From NCBI GenBank assembly GCA_025060195.1, contig JANXCQ010000018.1, positions 1 to 64,000 on the forward strand: a stretch of 64,000 nucleotides of DNA, written 5' to 3'. The position numbers and the translations under genes are program-made. Below, piece after piece: positions 54,300 to 63,225 of this stretch (positions are counted from its first letter, which is position 1; each line of letters starts with the position of its first letter). The notes below the pieces were generated by a model. That model was not told the origin of the DNA, did not search any database, and saw nothing but the letters and a program-made list of their open reading frames with translations. This DNA is from Gemmatales bacterium (lineage in GTDB: Bacteria; Planctomycetota; Planctomycetia; Gemmatales; HRBIN36).

Positions 54300-54584
54300 G
54301 TGTCGCAAGTTAGTACCCAAGGTGCTCTCGTACTGAGTACGAGTACCAGTCCTAATCCCTACAAGGTTCTGCTTCCCTGGTATGTATGCCGGAAACGTTC
54401 CCGCTAATTAGCACATCATGTTTTCCTATGAATACATAAACATCATAGGCCGAATGGTTGATATACTCACTAATACTTACCTATCTTGCTTGTTGAAACT
54501 TATCGATCTTATAGCCTGAGACGAAACTAAGGATTGTATATTTCATCGGGCGTTTTGGGCGAAACTAATAAGGTGATACGCACA

Positions 54585-56186
54585 GTGGTGGTCCGCTTTT
54601 GGCTTCCACATTCAGTTACCGCTTTAGGCGCCAGCTTACGACTCGCCCTGGTTATCTGCGGCCTCGTAAGCGGATTGCTTGCATTCGGGCACACTGCCAG
54701 CGGTCAGCAGGATGAAATTCAGGAGTTGAAAAAGCTCATCGAGAAACAACAGCGGCAGATCGAAAGGCAGCAACAGCAGATTGAATATCTGCAACGCTTG
54801 TTAGAGCAACGATATTCCCCTTCGCCGACCGTGGAGCGGCAGGTTGTTGAGGACGTGGTTCGTCAAGTTATGCAGGAAAAGCAAAATGATAAGTCGTTAG
54901 AAAAGCCGCGGTGGGACGAGATCCAAAGGCCGCCCTCGATGCAAACGGTGTTCCGCGATGGAGTGGAATTCGCCACCTCGGATCGGGCTTTTACCGTTCG
55001 ACCCCGCGGTATGTTGCATCAGGATTGGGGTTGGATTCGGGCCAGTCCCACCGCGGAGCGGGCTATTCTCGGACCCGATGCCAGTTTCGATGATGGTGCT
55101 ATATTCCGCCGAGCACGACTCGGTCTGAGCGGAGTACTTTGGCAAGATGTCGAATACATGGTTGAATTTGAGTTTGCCACCGCCAATCGCATTATTTATC
55201 GCGACTTGCACATAGGTGTTAACATTCCCTATGTGGGTACCCTGCGCGGCGGGCACCTCAAAGAACCATATAGCTTAGAGTCCCTGCAATCGGGAAGGCA
55301 CCTAACTTTTATCGAACGGTCCGTAGCCGATGGCGCTTTAGTGGAACGCTGGAATCCAGGAATAACATTAAGTCAAACCTGGTGGGACGAGCGTGTTACG
55401 CTGACAGCGGGTTGGTTTCGCGTGCAACAGCAAAGCGATGAGATCGGTTCGGACATCGGGGATGGTGATTATGCTTATGCCCTCCGGATCACGGGATTGC
55501 CTCTTTACAAGCAGGATGGCCGATACTTAGTCCATGTCGGAGCAAGTACTAGGATTGGAGTGCTCAACGAGCGCGACATCCATCCCACCACGCCGGGGCC
55601 GGAGGACCGGAGAGCGTTTCGTGCGGTCGCCTACTTTATCGATCCACATCCATTCTTAGAGATTGGACCCTTGTATGCTAATCGATGGGATCGCTATAAC
55701 CTGGAGTTCGCCACGGTGTTAGGGCCTTTTTCTATCCAGGCAGAGTATTTTTTCAGCCATCTGAACAATACTGGGTTTACGGAAGCTGACCGAGGTTTAG
55801 GGAGCGTGGATTTTCAGGGCTTCTACGTTTATGCTTCGTACTTTCTCACAGGGGAGCACAGAACTTTTGATAAACGCAATGCCATCTTCACCAGGCAGGA
55901 AGTTCATTCGCCATTGCGACCACGCTTGTGGTTCAGTGGGGAGCGGGAAGCTTGGTTCAGCAATCTAGGTGCTTGGGAATTAGCCTATCGTTACGGTTAT
56001 CTGGACCTGACGGATAGCGGTGTGGATGGCGGTTTTCTATTCCAGTACACGTTTGGAGTCAACTGGTATTGGAATGAAAACGTCAAGGTGCAATGGAATT
56101 ATGAGCGACTGCATCGAGAACAATCCGGCCGAGCGCGAGATGCCAGCGTGGATATATTCCTCATGCGCTTAGCATGGGAGTTTTAG
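54585..56186 (+). CDS. OprP/OprO-type porin with N-terminal coiled coil
   Basis: This outer-membrane porin resembles the phosphate/pyrophosphate-selective porins OprP and OprO (PF07396). After a signal region (LALVICGLVSGLLAFGHTAS), a coiled coil rich in Gln/Glu (IEKQQRQIERQQQQIEYLQR) is followed by beta-barrel sequence: YMVEFEFATANRIIYRDLHI, HLKEPYSLESLQSGRHLTF and the C-terminal aromatic end MRLAWEF. The start is not certain: no ATG precedes the signal, and GTG 54585 has AAGGTG at a suitable distance, while TTG 54534 is further upstream. It faces another porin gene tail to tail. Confidence 0.82.
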   Translation: MVVRFWLPHSVTALGASLRLALVICGLVSGLLAFGHTASGQQDEIQELKKLIEKQQRQIERQQQQIEYLQRLLEQRYSPSPTVERQVVEDVVRQVMQEKQNDKSLEKPRWDEIQRPPSMQTVFRDGVEFATSDRAFTVRPRGMLHQDWGWIRASPTAERAILGPDASFDDGAIFRRARLGLSGVLWQDVEYMVEFEFATANRIIYRDLHIGVNIPYVGTLRGGHLKEPYSLESLQSGRHLTFIERSVADGALVERWNPGITLSQTWWDERVTLTAGWFRVQQQSDEIGSDIGDGDYAYALRITGLPLYKQDGRYLVHVGASTRIGVLNERDIHPTTPGPEDRRAFRAVAYFIDPHPFLEIGPLYANRWDRYNLEFATVLGPFSIQAEYFFSHLNNTGFTEADRGLGSVDFQGFYVYASYFLTGEHRTFDKRNAIFTRQEVHSPLRPRLWFSGEREAWFSNLGAWELAYRYGYLDLTDSGVDGGFLFQYTFGVNWYWNENVKVQWNYERLHREQSGRARDASVDIFLMRLAWEF

Positions 56187-56457
56187 TTAGTTCTCGCAGC
56201 TGTCCTTGAGAATTATTAGGTTCTTACTTCGGTTGTTTCAGCCGCAGGCGTTCTTCCTAAGTATGGAACCACAGATAATGCTGATTACCCCGTAGGAGTT
56301 TAGAAAAAGATTACCCCTGACGAGAAGGTGTTAGTTACGAAGAATCATCCTGGTTCGAAACATAGATCTTGAATTCGGCTATCAGGCTTAGCTCAAGGGA
56401 TCACCTAGCTGATAATTGCCGTCAGGAACTTTTTAGGTGCCCAGCAGTAGCTGATAA

Positions 56458-58128
56458 CTAGAAGTCATAGGCCATGCGCATGCCGAAGCCGTGAACCCAA
56501 CCGTCCGCATCGGAGTTAGCTAAATCGCGATGGGTAAATGTATAGTTCCACTGAAATCGGATATTAGGATTGGGAAACCAGTTGAGGCCCAGAGTGACAT
56601 CATGCAATATAGCCCCAGGAATGCCTTTATCCACTAAATCTATGTATTGGTAGCGGATGCCGACCTGCCAGGCTCCAGGGGCGAAAATAATCTCACCATC
56701 ACGGTCAATATAAATGAAATTGCGGTCCGGGATCACGCGGTTAAATGCGGCTCCGGAGCCGCCGTGGCGCAGGTAATGTCTATACTCCCCAGTCAAGAAA
56801 TAGAGGACTTCAATATATCCGCCGTGATAGAACGTGGTGCCGAATGGTGCGGGAGCAGTTATAGGGAAGCCCACGTCTGTAAACCAAGTTGCATAGTACT
56901 CGGCCACCATAGACCACGGTCCCCAAACGAGAGCGAATTCGGGAACGAGGATATACATAGTATCGCCGAGGAAGCGTACATCCGATAGCGCCGTGTGTAA
57001 CGGGGCAGGACCGTTGCGGAGCATCGTTCGTGCGCGCAAGCGATAACGGTCGTTATCCAAGTCTCGGCCACTGGCACCGAGTCCTAAATGAATTAGGTAT
57101 TTTCCATCCTCCGCATAAATAGGGGTCCAGGTGAGTCGGCCAGTCAAGTCGTACTCGCCATCGCCTACGTTCCAGCCAAATACTGTGTTATTATTTTTGA
57201 ACACACCAAAGGCCCAGGTGATCGTCTCATCTTGACTCCAGTTGAACACCTGTACGCCAGGACGGAAACCGTTATCCAGACCACCAATAAAAGCGTCGAA
57301 CATGAAGGAACGTTCCAGGAAGTTAAGCCAACGGCTAGAGGTGAGATGCTCAAAACTGATAGGGGGCTTCTGATTCCCAACACGGATGGTGCCTAGAAAT
57401 GGAATATCCACGATCTGTGCCCAGAGATCGGTTGGTACTGGGGTGTTGGCAACATCGCCCTCGCGGGCGGGATCGAGCGGGTCGGCATCGAAAGTATTCA
57501 CAAAGTCGTATTCCGATACAAACTCAATCATGCGAAACAGCTTCCCGTCGATGGTAAAGCGGGCGCGACGGAATGCGAAAGCATCCTGCGGCTTACCAAT
57601 CCCATCGGGGCCGGTTTGAACGCGTTCTTGGGCCGTGACCCACACAGTGTCAAACTGAGTCCGGCCACCAACATGGACGCGGAAGTTACCGTCGGGGGTC
57701 TGAATGCCTAAACCGTTTTGCCAATTCGCGCGGATCCACGGCGAAGGATCACGTATGGTGATCAAGCGCCAAGGGTTCTTCTGGAGTTCCTCTGGATCGA
57801 TGGCGGGCGGCTTTTCCGAGGGGAGGTCGTATGCGGTACTTACCTCTGCGGTCCTAGAGCGCTCGGCGTCGGCCGATATCGGTGGGGGCACTCGATTGAT
57901 ATTTTCTTGCAGCCGCTGTAGAGCCTCTCGCAGTTCCTGGTTTTGTCGTTCCAACATCTCAATACGGCGTAGAAGTTGCTCGAAAGTGGCTGAGTCCACG
58001 GTAACTTGAGGTGAAGAATACTCTTGGGGTCGTGAAGCGTTGTGCCGCAGCGAGGTATCCTCCTGACCGTAGCAAAGTACGGTTAAGAAGACACCAAGCC
58101 AAGTGAGTGAGCAGGAATAGCGATTCAT
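56458..58128 (-). CDS. Second OprP/OprO-type porin
   Basis: This 556-residue protein starts at ATG 58128 with a signal peptide (SCSLTWLGVFLTVLCYG), then a coiled coil (EQLLRRIEMLERQNQELREA) and the barrel: VHVGGRTQFDTVWVTAQERV, FRRARFTIDGKLFRMIEFVS, GNQKPPISFEHLTSSRWLNF. The end MRMAYDF has the terminal Phe of outer membrane proteins. It shares plan and length with the porin on the other strand, 271 bases away, but differs in detail, so they are paralogues and not a recent copy. Substrate is unproven, likely phosphate or another anion. Confidence 0.85.
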   Translation of the reverse strand: MNRYSCSLTWLGVFLTVLCYGQEDTSLRHNASRPQEYSSPQVTVDSATFEQLLRRIEMLERQNQELREALQRLQENINRVPPPISADAERSRTAEVSTAYDLPSEKPPAIDPEELQKNPWRLITIRDPSPWIRANWQNGLGIQTPDGNFRVHVGGRTQFDTVWVTAQERVQTGPDGIGKPQDAFAFRRARFTIDGKLFRMIEFVSEYDFVNTFDADPLDPAREGDVANTPVPTDLWAQIVDIPFLGTIRVGNQKPPISFEHLTSSRWLNFLERSFMFDAFIGGLDNGFRPGVQVFNWSQDETITWAFGVFKNNNTVFGWNVGDGEYDLTGRLTWTPIYAEDGKYLIHLGLGASGRDLDNDRYRLRARTMLRNGPAPLHTALSDVRFLGDTMYILVPEFALVWGPWSMVAEYYATWFTDVGFPITAPAPFGTTFYHGGYIEVLYFLTGEYRHYLRHGGSGAAFNRVIPDRNFIYIDRDGEIIFAPGAWQVGIRYQYIDLVDKGIPGAILHDVTLGLNWFPNPNIRFQWNYTFTHRDLANSDADGWVHGFGMRMAYDF

Positions 58129-58281
58129 ACGTAAATCATGTTTTAGGCACCAGAGGGTAGGAAAATGTAAGGGACATCAAATTCGGTTATTGCGAGGTAA
58201 TTTATCTGACCTCTGGCAAGGTGTACCGATCGGTATATCGCCCAGTCACGCCTCCGCAGTTTACGCAAACTGGTAAATTCG

Positions 58282-59670
58282 CTACAGCTGGCGGCGCACG
58301 ATACGGGCGTAATAACCACCATCGGAGGGCTTGCCAGGAATTTGATCTACTTCCGCCTCCAAGGTCAAATCTTGAATTACGCTGAGGACATTGTGAACGA
58401 CGGTGCGATTCTCCTCGGGTTCCAGGCTGCAGGTAGAATAAACAATAACGCCGCCTGGTCGAATTCGCTCCGCGGCGTAGATCAGTAGTTTGGTCTGCAA
58501 AGGAACCAGATGGCGCAATGCCCGGGGCGAAAGTTTCCAACGTGCCTCGGGACGTCGCCCCAACACCCCCGTATTGCTGCAGGGGACATCTACTAGAATT
58601 GCATCAAATGGTCCGGGCGGTGGCTCCCCGAGGCGAGGTACAAGGCACGTTTCTACGATCTTTACGCCGAGACGTTCGGCCAAACGGGGAATCGCAGCGA
58701 GTCGGCGTTTATCGATATCGCAGGCAAGGATTTTGCCTTGATTGTGCATTAATTCCGCCAGATGCGTGGTCTTGGCTCCCGGTGCAGCACAGAGGTCGAG
58801 GACCTGCCAACCTGGTTGTGGTGCCAGTGCGGACACAACTTGCATGGAAGATTCATCTTGAGGGAGAAACCAACCTTCCTCGAAGCCAGGCAGGTCGTGG
58901 GGGCTGGCATGCTGTTCTAAGCGAATGGATTGGGGATGTTGGCCTGGTTCGGCAGCGATGCCGGCTGCACGCAGACGTTCCAAAACCGCATCGCGCGTTG
59001 TCTTCAGGATGTTCACGCGGAGATAAGTCGGTGGAGGCGTGTTGAACCAGAAGCCCAGACGGTAGAGTTCTGCCTGGTCGTAACGCTGTGCCCAGCGAGT
59101 GACGAGCCACGGGGGAAATGCAAAACCGATGGCAAAGTATTCCAGGGGCTTTTCATCGGGACTTGGGAGCAGTGGCTGCTTGAGTAGGCGATATTGACCG
59201 TCTTCCCAGGGGACTGCTGATGCGCTGGGCTGAGTTGAGAATTCGTCGCTGACCACTTCGGCTAGTCGGCGGAGCACGGCATTGAGGAAGGCTTTGCCTT
59301 TAGGCCTGCCTGCTAAGGCTGCTAATTCCACGGTTTCATGAATTGCAGCATGTACTGGAATGTGTGTTAGGAGCACCAACTGATAAGCCCCGATGCGTAA
59401 GGTTTCCCATATCCACGGTTCGACGCGGTGTAAGGGGCGAGTGATGAACGGTCGGAGCAGGCGATCCAAGGTGAGCCGGCGTCGCTGCACGCCGTATACT
59501 AACTGGGTAACCAGTCGGCGGTCTGGGGGCGCGAGAGATGTTCGTTCCAAGTGTTCGTCCAGGATTTCCTGAACGAAACGGTTATGGCGACGGCACTCCA
59601 CTAGGATGCTTACGGCTAGCGCACGCGCATTGAGTTGCTTCCAGCGTAACGTGGTGGCCGCTTTGCTCAT
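58282..59670 (-). CDS. rsmB: 16S rRNA (cytosine-5-)-methyltransferase RsmB
   Basis: RsmB (Sun/Fmu) methylates C967 of 16S rRNA. The N-terminal NusB-like domain is seen at FVQEILDEHLERTSLAPPDR ... LVYGVQRRRLTLDRLLRPF. The methyltransferase part has SAM loop LDLCAAPGAKTTHLAELM, the motif VDVPCSNTGVLGRRPEARW with its Cys, and the catalytic STCSLEPEEN. Length (462) is close to the usual value. It follows fmt with a 4-base overlap (ATGA), in the common def-fmt-rsmB arrangement. Confidence 0.94.
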   Translation of the reverse strand: MSKAATTLRWKQLNARALAVSILVECRRHNRFVQEILDEHLERTSLAPPDRRLVTQLVYGVQRRRLTLDRLLRPFITRPLHRVEPWIWETLRIGAYQLVLLTHIPVHAAIHETVELAALAGRPKGKAFLNAVLRRLAEVVSDEFSTQPSASAVPWEDGQYRLLKQPLLPSPDEKPLEYFAIGFAFPPWLVTRWAQRYDQAELYRLGFWFNTPPPTYLRVNILKTTRDAVLERLRAAGIAAEPGQHPQSIRLEQHASPHDLPGFEEGWFLPQDESSMQVVSALAPQPGWQVLDLCAAPGAKTTHLAELMHNQGKILACDIDKRRLAAIPRLAERLGVKIVETCLVPRLGEPPPGPFDAILVDVPCSNTGVLGRRPEARWKLSPRALRHLVPLQTKLLIYAAERIRPGGVIVYSTCSLEPEENRTVVHNVLSVIQDLTLEAEVDQIPGKPSDGGYYARIVRRQL

Positions 59671-60617
59671 GGAGTTTCGGCTCCGAGACGCTGTCCGATA
59701 GACATGGGGTAGCCGCGTAAAAATTCGCTAATTTCGAGGGTTCTCCCTCCCTCAGGCTGCACTTTGAGCAAGCGGAGTGTGCCCTGACCACAGGCGACCC
59801 GCGCTTCCTTGGATGTAACCTGAACCAGCGTCCCAGGGGGAGCCTCGCCGGTTTCTTCCAGCGCTAGGGCTTTGCGAATAATGAGGCGTAACGGTGGCTT
59901 ATTAGGCCGATGCCAGAACGTATATGCCGTGGGCCAGGGTTGCATCGCACGAATGTGATTCACGATCTGCTGCGCCGAGCGAGACCAGTCAATCAGGCCG
60001 TGTTCTTTCTTCAGTTTCGGAGCGCGGGTGGCCTGGGTTGAGTCTTGCGGAGTAGCATGAACGGTTCCGGCTTCGATCTGGTCAATCACCTGTAATGCTA
60101 AACGGGCTCCGATTTGGGCTAGTCGCGCCTCCAATTCCCCCGCGGTTTCCTCCGGGTAAATCTCGACGACCTCCTGGGCGAGAATGTCTCCAGCATCCAT
60201 TTGGGGAGACATGCGGATGATGGTTACGCCCGTCTGCGTTTCCCCATAGTAGATCGCCCAAGCGACGGGAGCAGCGCCGCGGTACTTGGGTAGGAGCGAG
60301 GCATGGACATTTATGCCACCGTGGGGAGCGACGGCCAACACCGCGGGCGAGAGGATGTGGCCATACGCGGCCACGACCAGGAGTTCGGGGGAAAATTCTC
60401 GGAGTCGTGCAATAGCTTCGGGCGTGTTGATCTTTTCGGGTTGGAAGACGGGAACGTTGTGGGCCAGGGCGATCTTCTTGATGGTGCGTACCATTTCCCG
60501 TTCGCGTCCGCTGGGTCGATCTGGATTGACCACTAACGCTGCAACGGTGTGCCGGCTGTGCAGCAGCGCCTCGAAGGTTGGTTCGGCGAATCGCCCCGTG
60601 CCCATCATGACAACACG
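59667..60617 (-). CDS. fmt: Methionyl-tRNA formyltransferase
   Basis: Fmt formylates Met-tRNA(fMet), the start tRNA of bacterial protein synthesis. Motifs: VVMMGTGRFAEPTFEALL, PSGRER, AYGHILSPAVLAV, the formyltransferase signature HASLLPKYRGAAPVAWAI, GVTIIRMSPQMDAGDIL and a C-terminal domain. It starts at ATG 60617 (MRVVMMGTG); further upstream in-frame residues are Ser/Arg-rich and lack family resemblance. The gene is coupled to rsmB downstream and lies 68 bases after def. Confidence 0.95.
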   Translation of the reverse strand, partial: RVVMMGTGRFAEPTFEALLHSRHTVAALVVNPDRPSGREREMVRTIKKIALAHNVPVFQPEKINTPEAIARLREFSPELLVVAAYGHILSPAVLAVAPHGGINVHASLLPKYRGAAPVAWAIYYGETQTGVTIIRMSPQMDAGDILAQEVVEIYPEETAGELEARLAQIGARLALQVIDQIEAGTVHATPQDSTQATRAPKLKKEHGLIDWSRSAQQIVNHIRAMQPWPTAYTFWHRPNKPPLRLIIRKALALEETGEAPPGTLVQVTSKEARVACGQGTLRLLKVQPEGGRTLEISEFLRGYPMSIGQRLGAETP

Positions 60618-60685
60618 CATGGTCGATTTCCTGGGCTGGCTCGAGGATGCTGCACTTTGCCTTGCGCGTAGCAACAAGCTAAGCC

Positions 60686-61297
60686 TTATACCTCTTGAGG
60701 CGCGGCAACGGGTGCTGCGCTTTGCCGCGAGGCTAACTCCCTTAGCTGCTCCAGTATCACCTCGTCGCGGGGAATCTTCCCTCGTCGCTGGGCTTCGCGG
60801 TAACGGCGCGTCAGTTGCTCCAACACCTCGCGACTGGCTAGGCGAGCTGCTTCGGTCATACGGTCAATGAACAAGATGCCGTGCAAATGGTCGGTTTCGT
60901 GCTGAACCACGCGTGCTTCGAGGCCGCTCACAGTGCGGTCCAATTCCCGACCTTCTAAATCGTAGGCGCGTAGCCGCACCGTCTTAGCCCGGCGAATTGG
61001 CTGATAAAGGCCGGGAAAGCTCAGGCAACCCTCGTCTTCTTCCACCGTGCCACGAAACTCGCTCAATACGGGGTTGATAACTACTTGGATCTGTCCCGGA
61101 TCGGCCTCTTCGCGGTCGGCCCGCATGAGGAAGATCTGGTACGGATATCCGACCTGCGGTGCAGCTAGTCCGAGACCGCGATGCTCCAGCAGTAAGCGTT
61201 TCATCTCTTGTACTAGCTGACGAATACTGTCCTCCACGTGCCGCACAGGACACGCCGGAAAGCGCAACGCGGGATGCGGATAATGCAGTATCTCCAT
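60686..61297 (-). CDS. def: Peptide deformylase
   Basis: Def removes the formyl group from new proteins. All three motifs are present: GLGLAAPQVG, EDEGCLSFPG (metal Cys) and VVQHETDHLHGILFIDRM (the HExxH motif). The first residues MEILHYPHPALRFPA match family starts, so ATG 61297 is chosen over the upstream one at 61324. At 203 residues it is longer than most because of a C-terminal extension (about 165-203, Arg/Glu-rich). It heads the def-fmt-rsmB operon. Confidence 0.95.
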   Translation of the reverse strand: MEILHYPHPALRFPACPVRHVEDSIRQLVQEMKRLLLEHRGLGLAAPQVGYPYQIFLMRADREEADPGQIQVVINPVLSEFRGTVEEDEGCLSFPGLYQPIRRAKTVRLRAYDLEGRELDRTVSGLEARVVQHETDHLHGILFIDRMTEAARLASREVLEQLTRRYREAQRRGKIPRDEVILEQLRELASRQSAAPVAAPQEV

Positions 61298-61564
61298 GAA
61301 GGCGTCCTTTTCGTCAATGCTCACCCTGGGCCAAGCCGAGTCGCTCGCTTACGCCCGGCCCTGAGGCAGTATGCATGCTCGGCCAGCGGTGCGCGAGCGG
61401 AACAAGCAAGTTTATCCTCAACTTATCATACGGCTAATCACCCGTTCCTGAGATTTGCCTAAAAGGCCAAGCATCCCTCTCCGTCTCCTGGGGTTCGGTT
61501 TGGACGGACTTAGGAGCCATTCTAAGTTACGACAAAACGCCTTGCTGGAGTCGACCTCCTGCAA

Positions 61565-62116
61565 TCAAGGCTTAGCTTCCCCCGGGCAGATACAAGGTTG
61601 CTGGTAACAGCCGGGACATCGTTGGCCGTATTTTTGATAAAAAACCTCTGCTAAATCCACCTCGGCTACATTGGCCAGGGTGGCGAGCCAGGCAAGCACG
61701 TCGCTCAATTCGCTGGCAATTGCCCAGGCGTCTCCCTTACGAATGGCCGCGGCTAGCTCGCCTACCTCCTCTAGGAACCACAGAAAACACCCTTGTAAGC
61801 CGCGTTGCCGGTCCTTGGCATAATATAGTCGGCGGATAATCGTTTGCATTTCGGCTAAGGTCAGCGATGAAGAATCGGCAAGTGCGTTACCCCCTGCCAC
61901 GGGGGCTAATAGCGTGATCTCATCCTGGTCTTGCAGGGCGCGAGTCCAGTTGTGTTCCCGCTCCCCGTTGACCATCACCACTTGGACCGACCCCTTGGGC
62001 AAGCCAAGCTGCTGGAGTAACTGTTCCAATGTAGTCCCCTCAGGAACTTCTAGTCGTTGTTCCGAACTGCCTAAGCGTTGGCGAAGCATGCCCATAGGCT
62101 TAACACGCACCTGCAT
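61565..62116 (-). CDS. Fusion of MoaD/ThiS-like beta-grasp domain with MazG-like domain
   Basis: This 183-residue protein joins two domains. Residues 1-76 follow the MoaD/ThiS ubiquitin-like pattern: PEGTTLEQLLQQLG, VMVNGE, LQDQDEITLLAPVAGG, ending in the Gly-Gly (75-76) that in MoaD/ThiS is the activated C-terminus. The chain then continues directly (NALADSS) into an all-alpha MazG-type nucleotide pyrophosphohydrolase domain: LTLAEMQTIIRRLYY, LEEVGELAAAIRKGD (Glu ligands in EEVGEL 116-121 and ELSD 136-139), ending in KYGQRCPGCYQQPCICPG. ATG 62116 has GGAG upstream. The fusion could let a GG-ended peptide be released or channel sulfur or adenylate chemistry; both are inference. Confidence 0.85.
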   Translation of the reverse strand: MQVRVKPMGMLRQRLGSSEQRLEVPEGTTLEQLLQQLGLPKGSVQVVMVNGEREHNWTRALQDQDEITLLAPVAGGNALADSSSLTLAEMQTIIRRLYYAKDRQRGLQGCFLWFLEEVGELAAAIRKGDAWAIASELSDVLAWLATLANVAEVDLAEVFYQKYGQRCPGCYQQPCICPGEAKP

Positions 62117-62190
62117 AGGAAGCACTCCGCGGGTTCATGCCAATCGGCTGTTACACAGAGGACGCCATCATAGAGGGTTGCGATAGCCGT

Positions 62191-63225
62191 TCAGACAAAA
62201 GCGATGAGCAGCAAAATCAATGCGGCGGTAAAGAATATCGCGGCATGTTGCTGGGGACGAGGTGGCCCCAGCGGCGACCATTCTCGTTGCGGTTGCTTTT
62301 GCAGATAGTCTAAGTACCAAGACACTAAAGGTTGAGCGAAATTCTCCTCCGCCAGGTATTGTCCGCCACCGTTTTGAGCAAGGTGGGCCAAGAGTGCATC
62401 GTGGCGACGCGTCGTAATTGGTTGACCGTTTATTTCCAACCATCGGCCGGGTTCGGTGCCGGGAATATAAGCTGGTTCCTCTCGGCCTATGCCCAGCGCG
62501 TGAATGCGGATACCTCGTGCATGAATCTGTCGAACTATATCCGTGGGATCGCTGTCCTGATCGTCGCCGTCGGTAATTAGCAGGATATCTTGAAAGTCCT
62601 TCGCCTGGGGATCGTGAGCACGCCAGCTAACTTGTAAAGCCGCGCGTAAGCTCGTGCCAATCGCTCCGTGCTCTGTCAGGGCTAAACGTCCCGCAGGTCC
62701 CCAGTAATCGGGATGGGCTAGTTCCAACATAGTGCGTAGGTGCTCGTAGTCGTCTGTGAGGGGACAGACCAATCGGGCGTGCCCTGCAAACCAAACTAAG
62801 CCGATACGATGTCCGCCACGACGGCTTACCACCTCGAGTAACTGAGACAAGTACATCTTGGCTCGCTGAAGGCGAGCAAGAAGTCGTTCGCCTTGAGGAT
62901 CCGTACGATCTTCCGCCAACATGCTGCGACTGATGTCCAGAGCAATAATCAGGTCGCGACCGCGAGCCAAGCGTTGCTTCGGATCGGATCCCCACTGTGG
63001 CCCGGTACTGGCAACAATCGTGGCCAAGGCTGACGACAACACACATGCGGCGCGCCAGTATCTGCCCCCGTGCTGCGCTAACTGCACCCCTGCGAAACCA
63101 GCCAAGGCACCAGCCAAGCGCCACCGCTGGTGCTCCCGCTGTCGCAAGAGCCACCAGAGTAGCGGTAGCGCGGCTAGCAACGACCAGCACCATGGATAAG
63201 CAAAATAAGTTCCGATCGCACTCAT
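62191..63225 (-). CDS. BatB-like VWA membrane protein
   Basis: This protein of about 344 residues has an N-terminal membrane pair (WCWSLLAALPLLWWLL; then a second helix at ACVLSSALATIVASTG), a von Willebrand A domain with the MIDAS start IIALDISRSM, LVCPLTDDYEHL and ILLITDGDDQDSD, and a C-terminal membrane helix (AAIFFTAALILLLIAFV). This matches the Bat (Bacteroides aerotolerance-like) proteins seen in operons with MoxR ATPase. ATG 63225 overlaps the next upstream gene by 4 bases. Confidence 0.87.
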   Translation of the reverse strand: MSAIGTYFAYPWCWSLLAALPLLWWLLRQREHQRWRLAGALAGFAGVQLAQHGGRYWRAACVLSSALATIVASTGPQWGSDPKQRLARGRDLIIALDISRSMLAEDRTDPQGERLLARLQRAKMYLSQLLEVVSRRGGHRIGLVWFAGHARLVCPLTDDYEHLRTMLELAHPDYWGPAGRLALTEHGAIGTSLRAALQVSWRAHDPQAKDFQDILLITDGDDQDSDPTDIVRQIHARGIRIHALGIGREEPAYIPGTEPGRWLEINGQPITTRRHDALLAHLAQNGGGQYLAEENFAQPLVSWYLDYLQKQPQREWSPLGPPRPQQHAAIFFTAALILLLIAFV

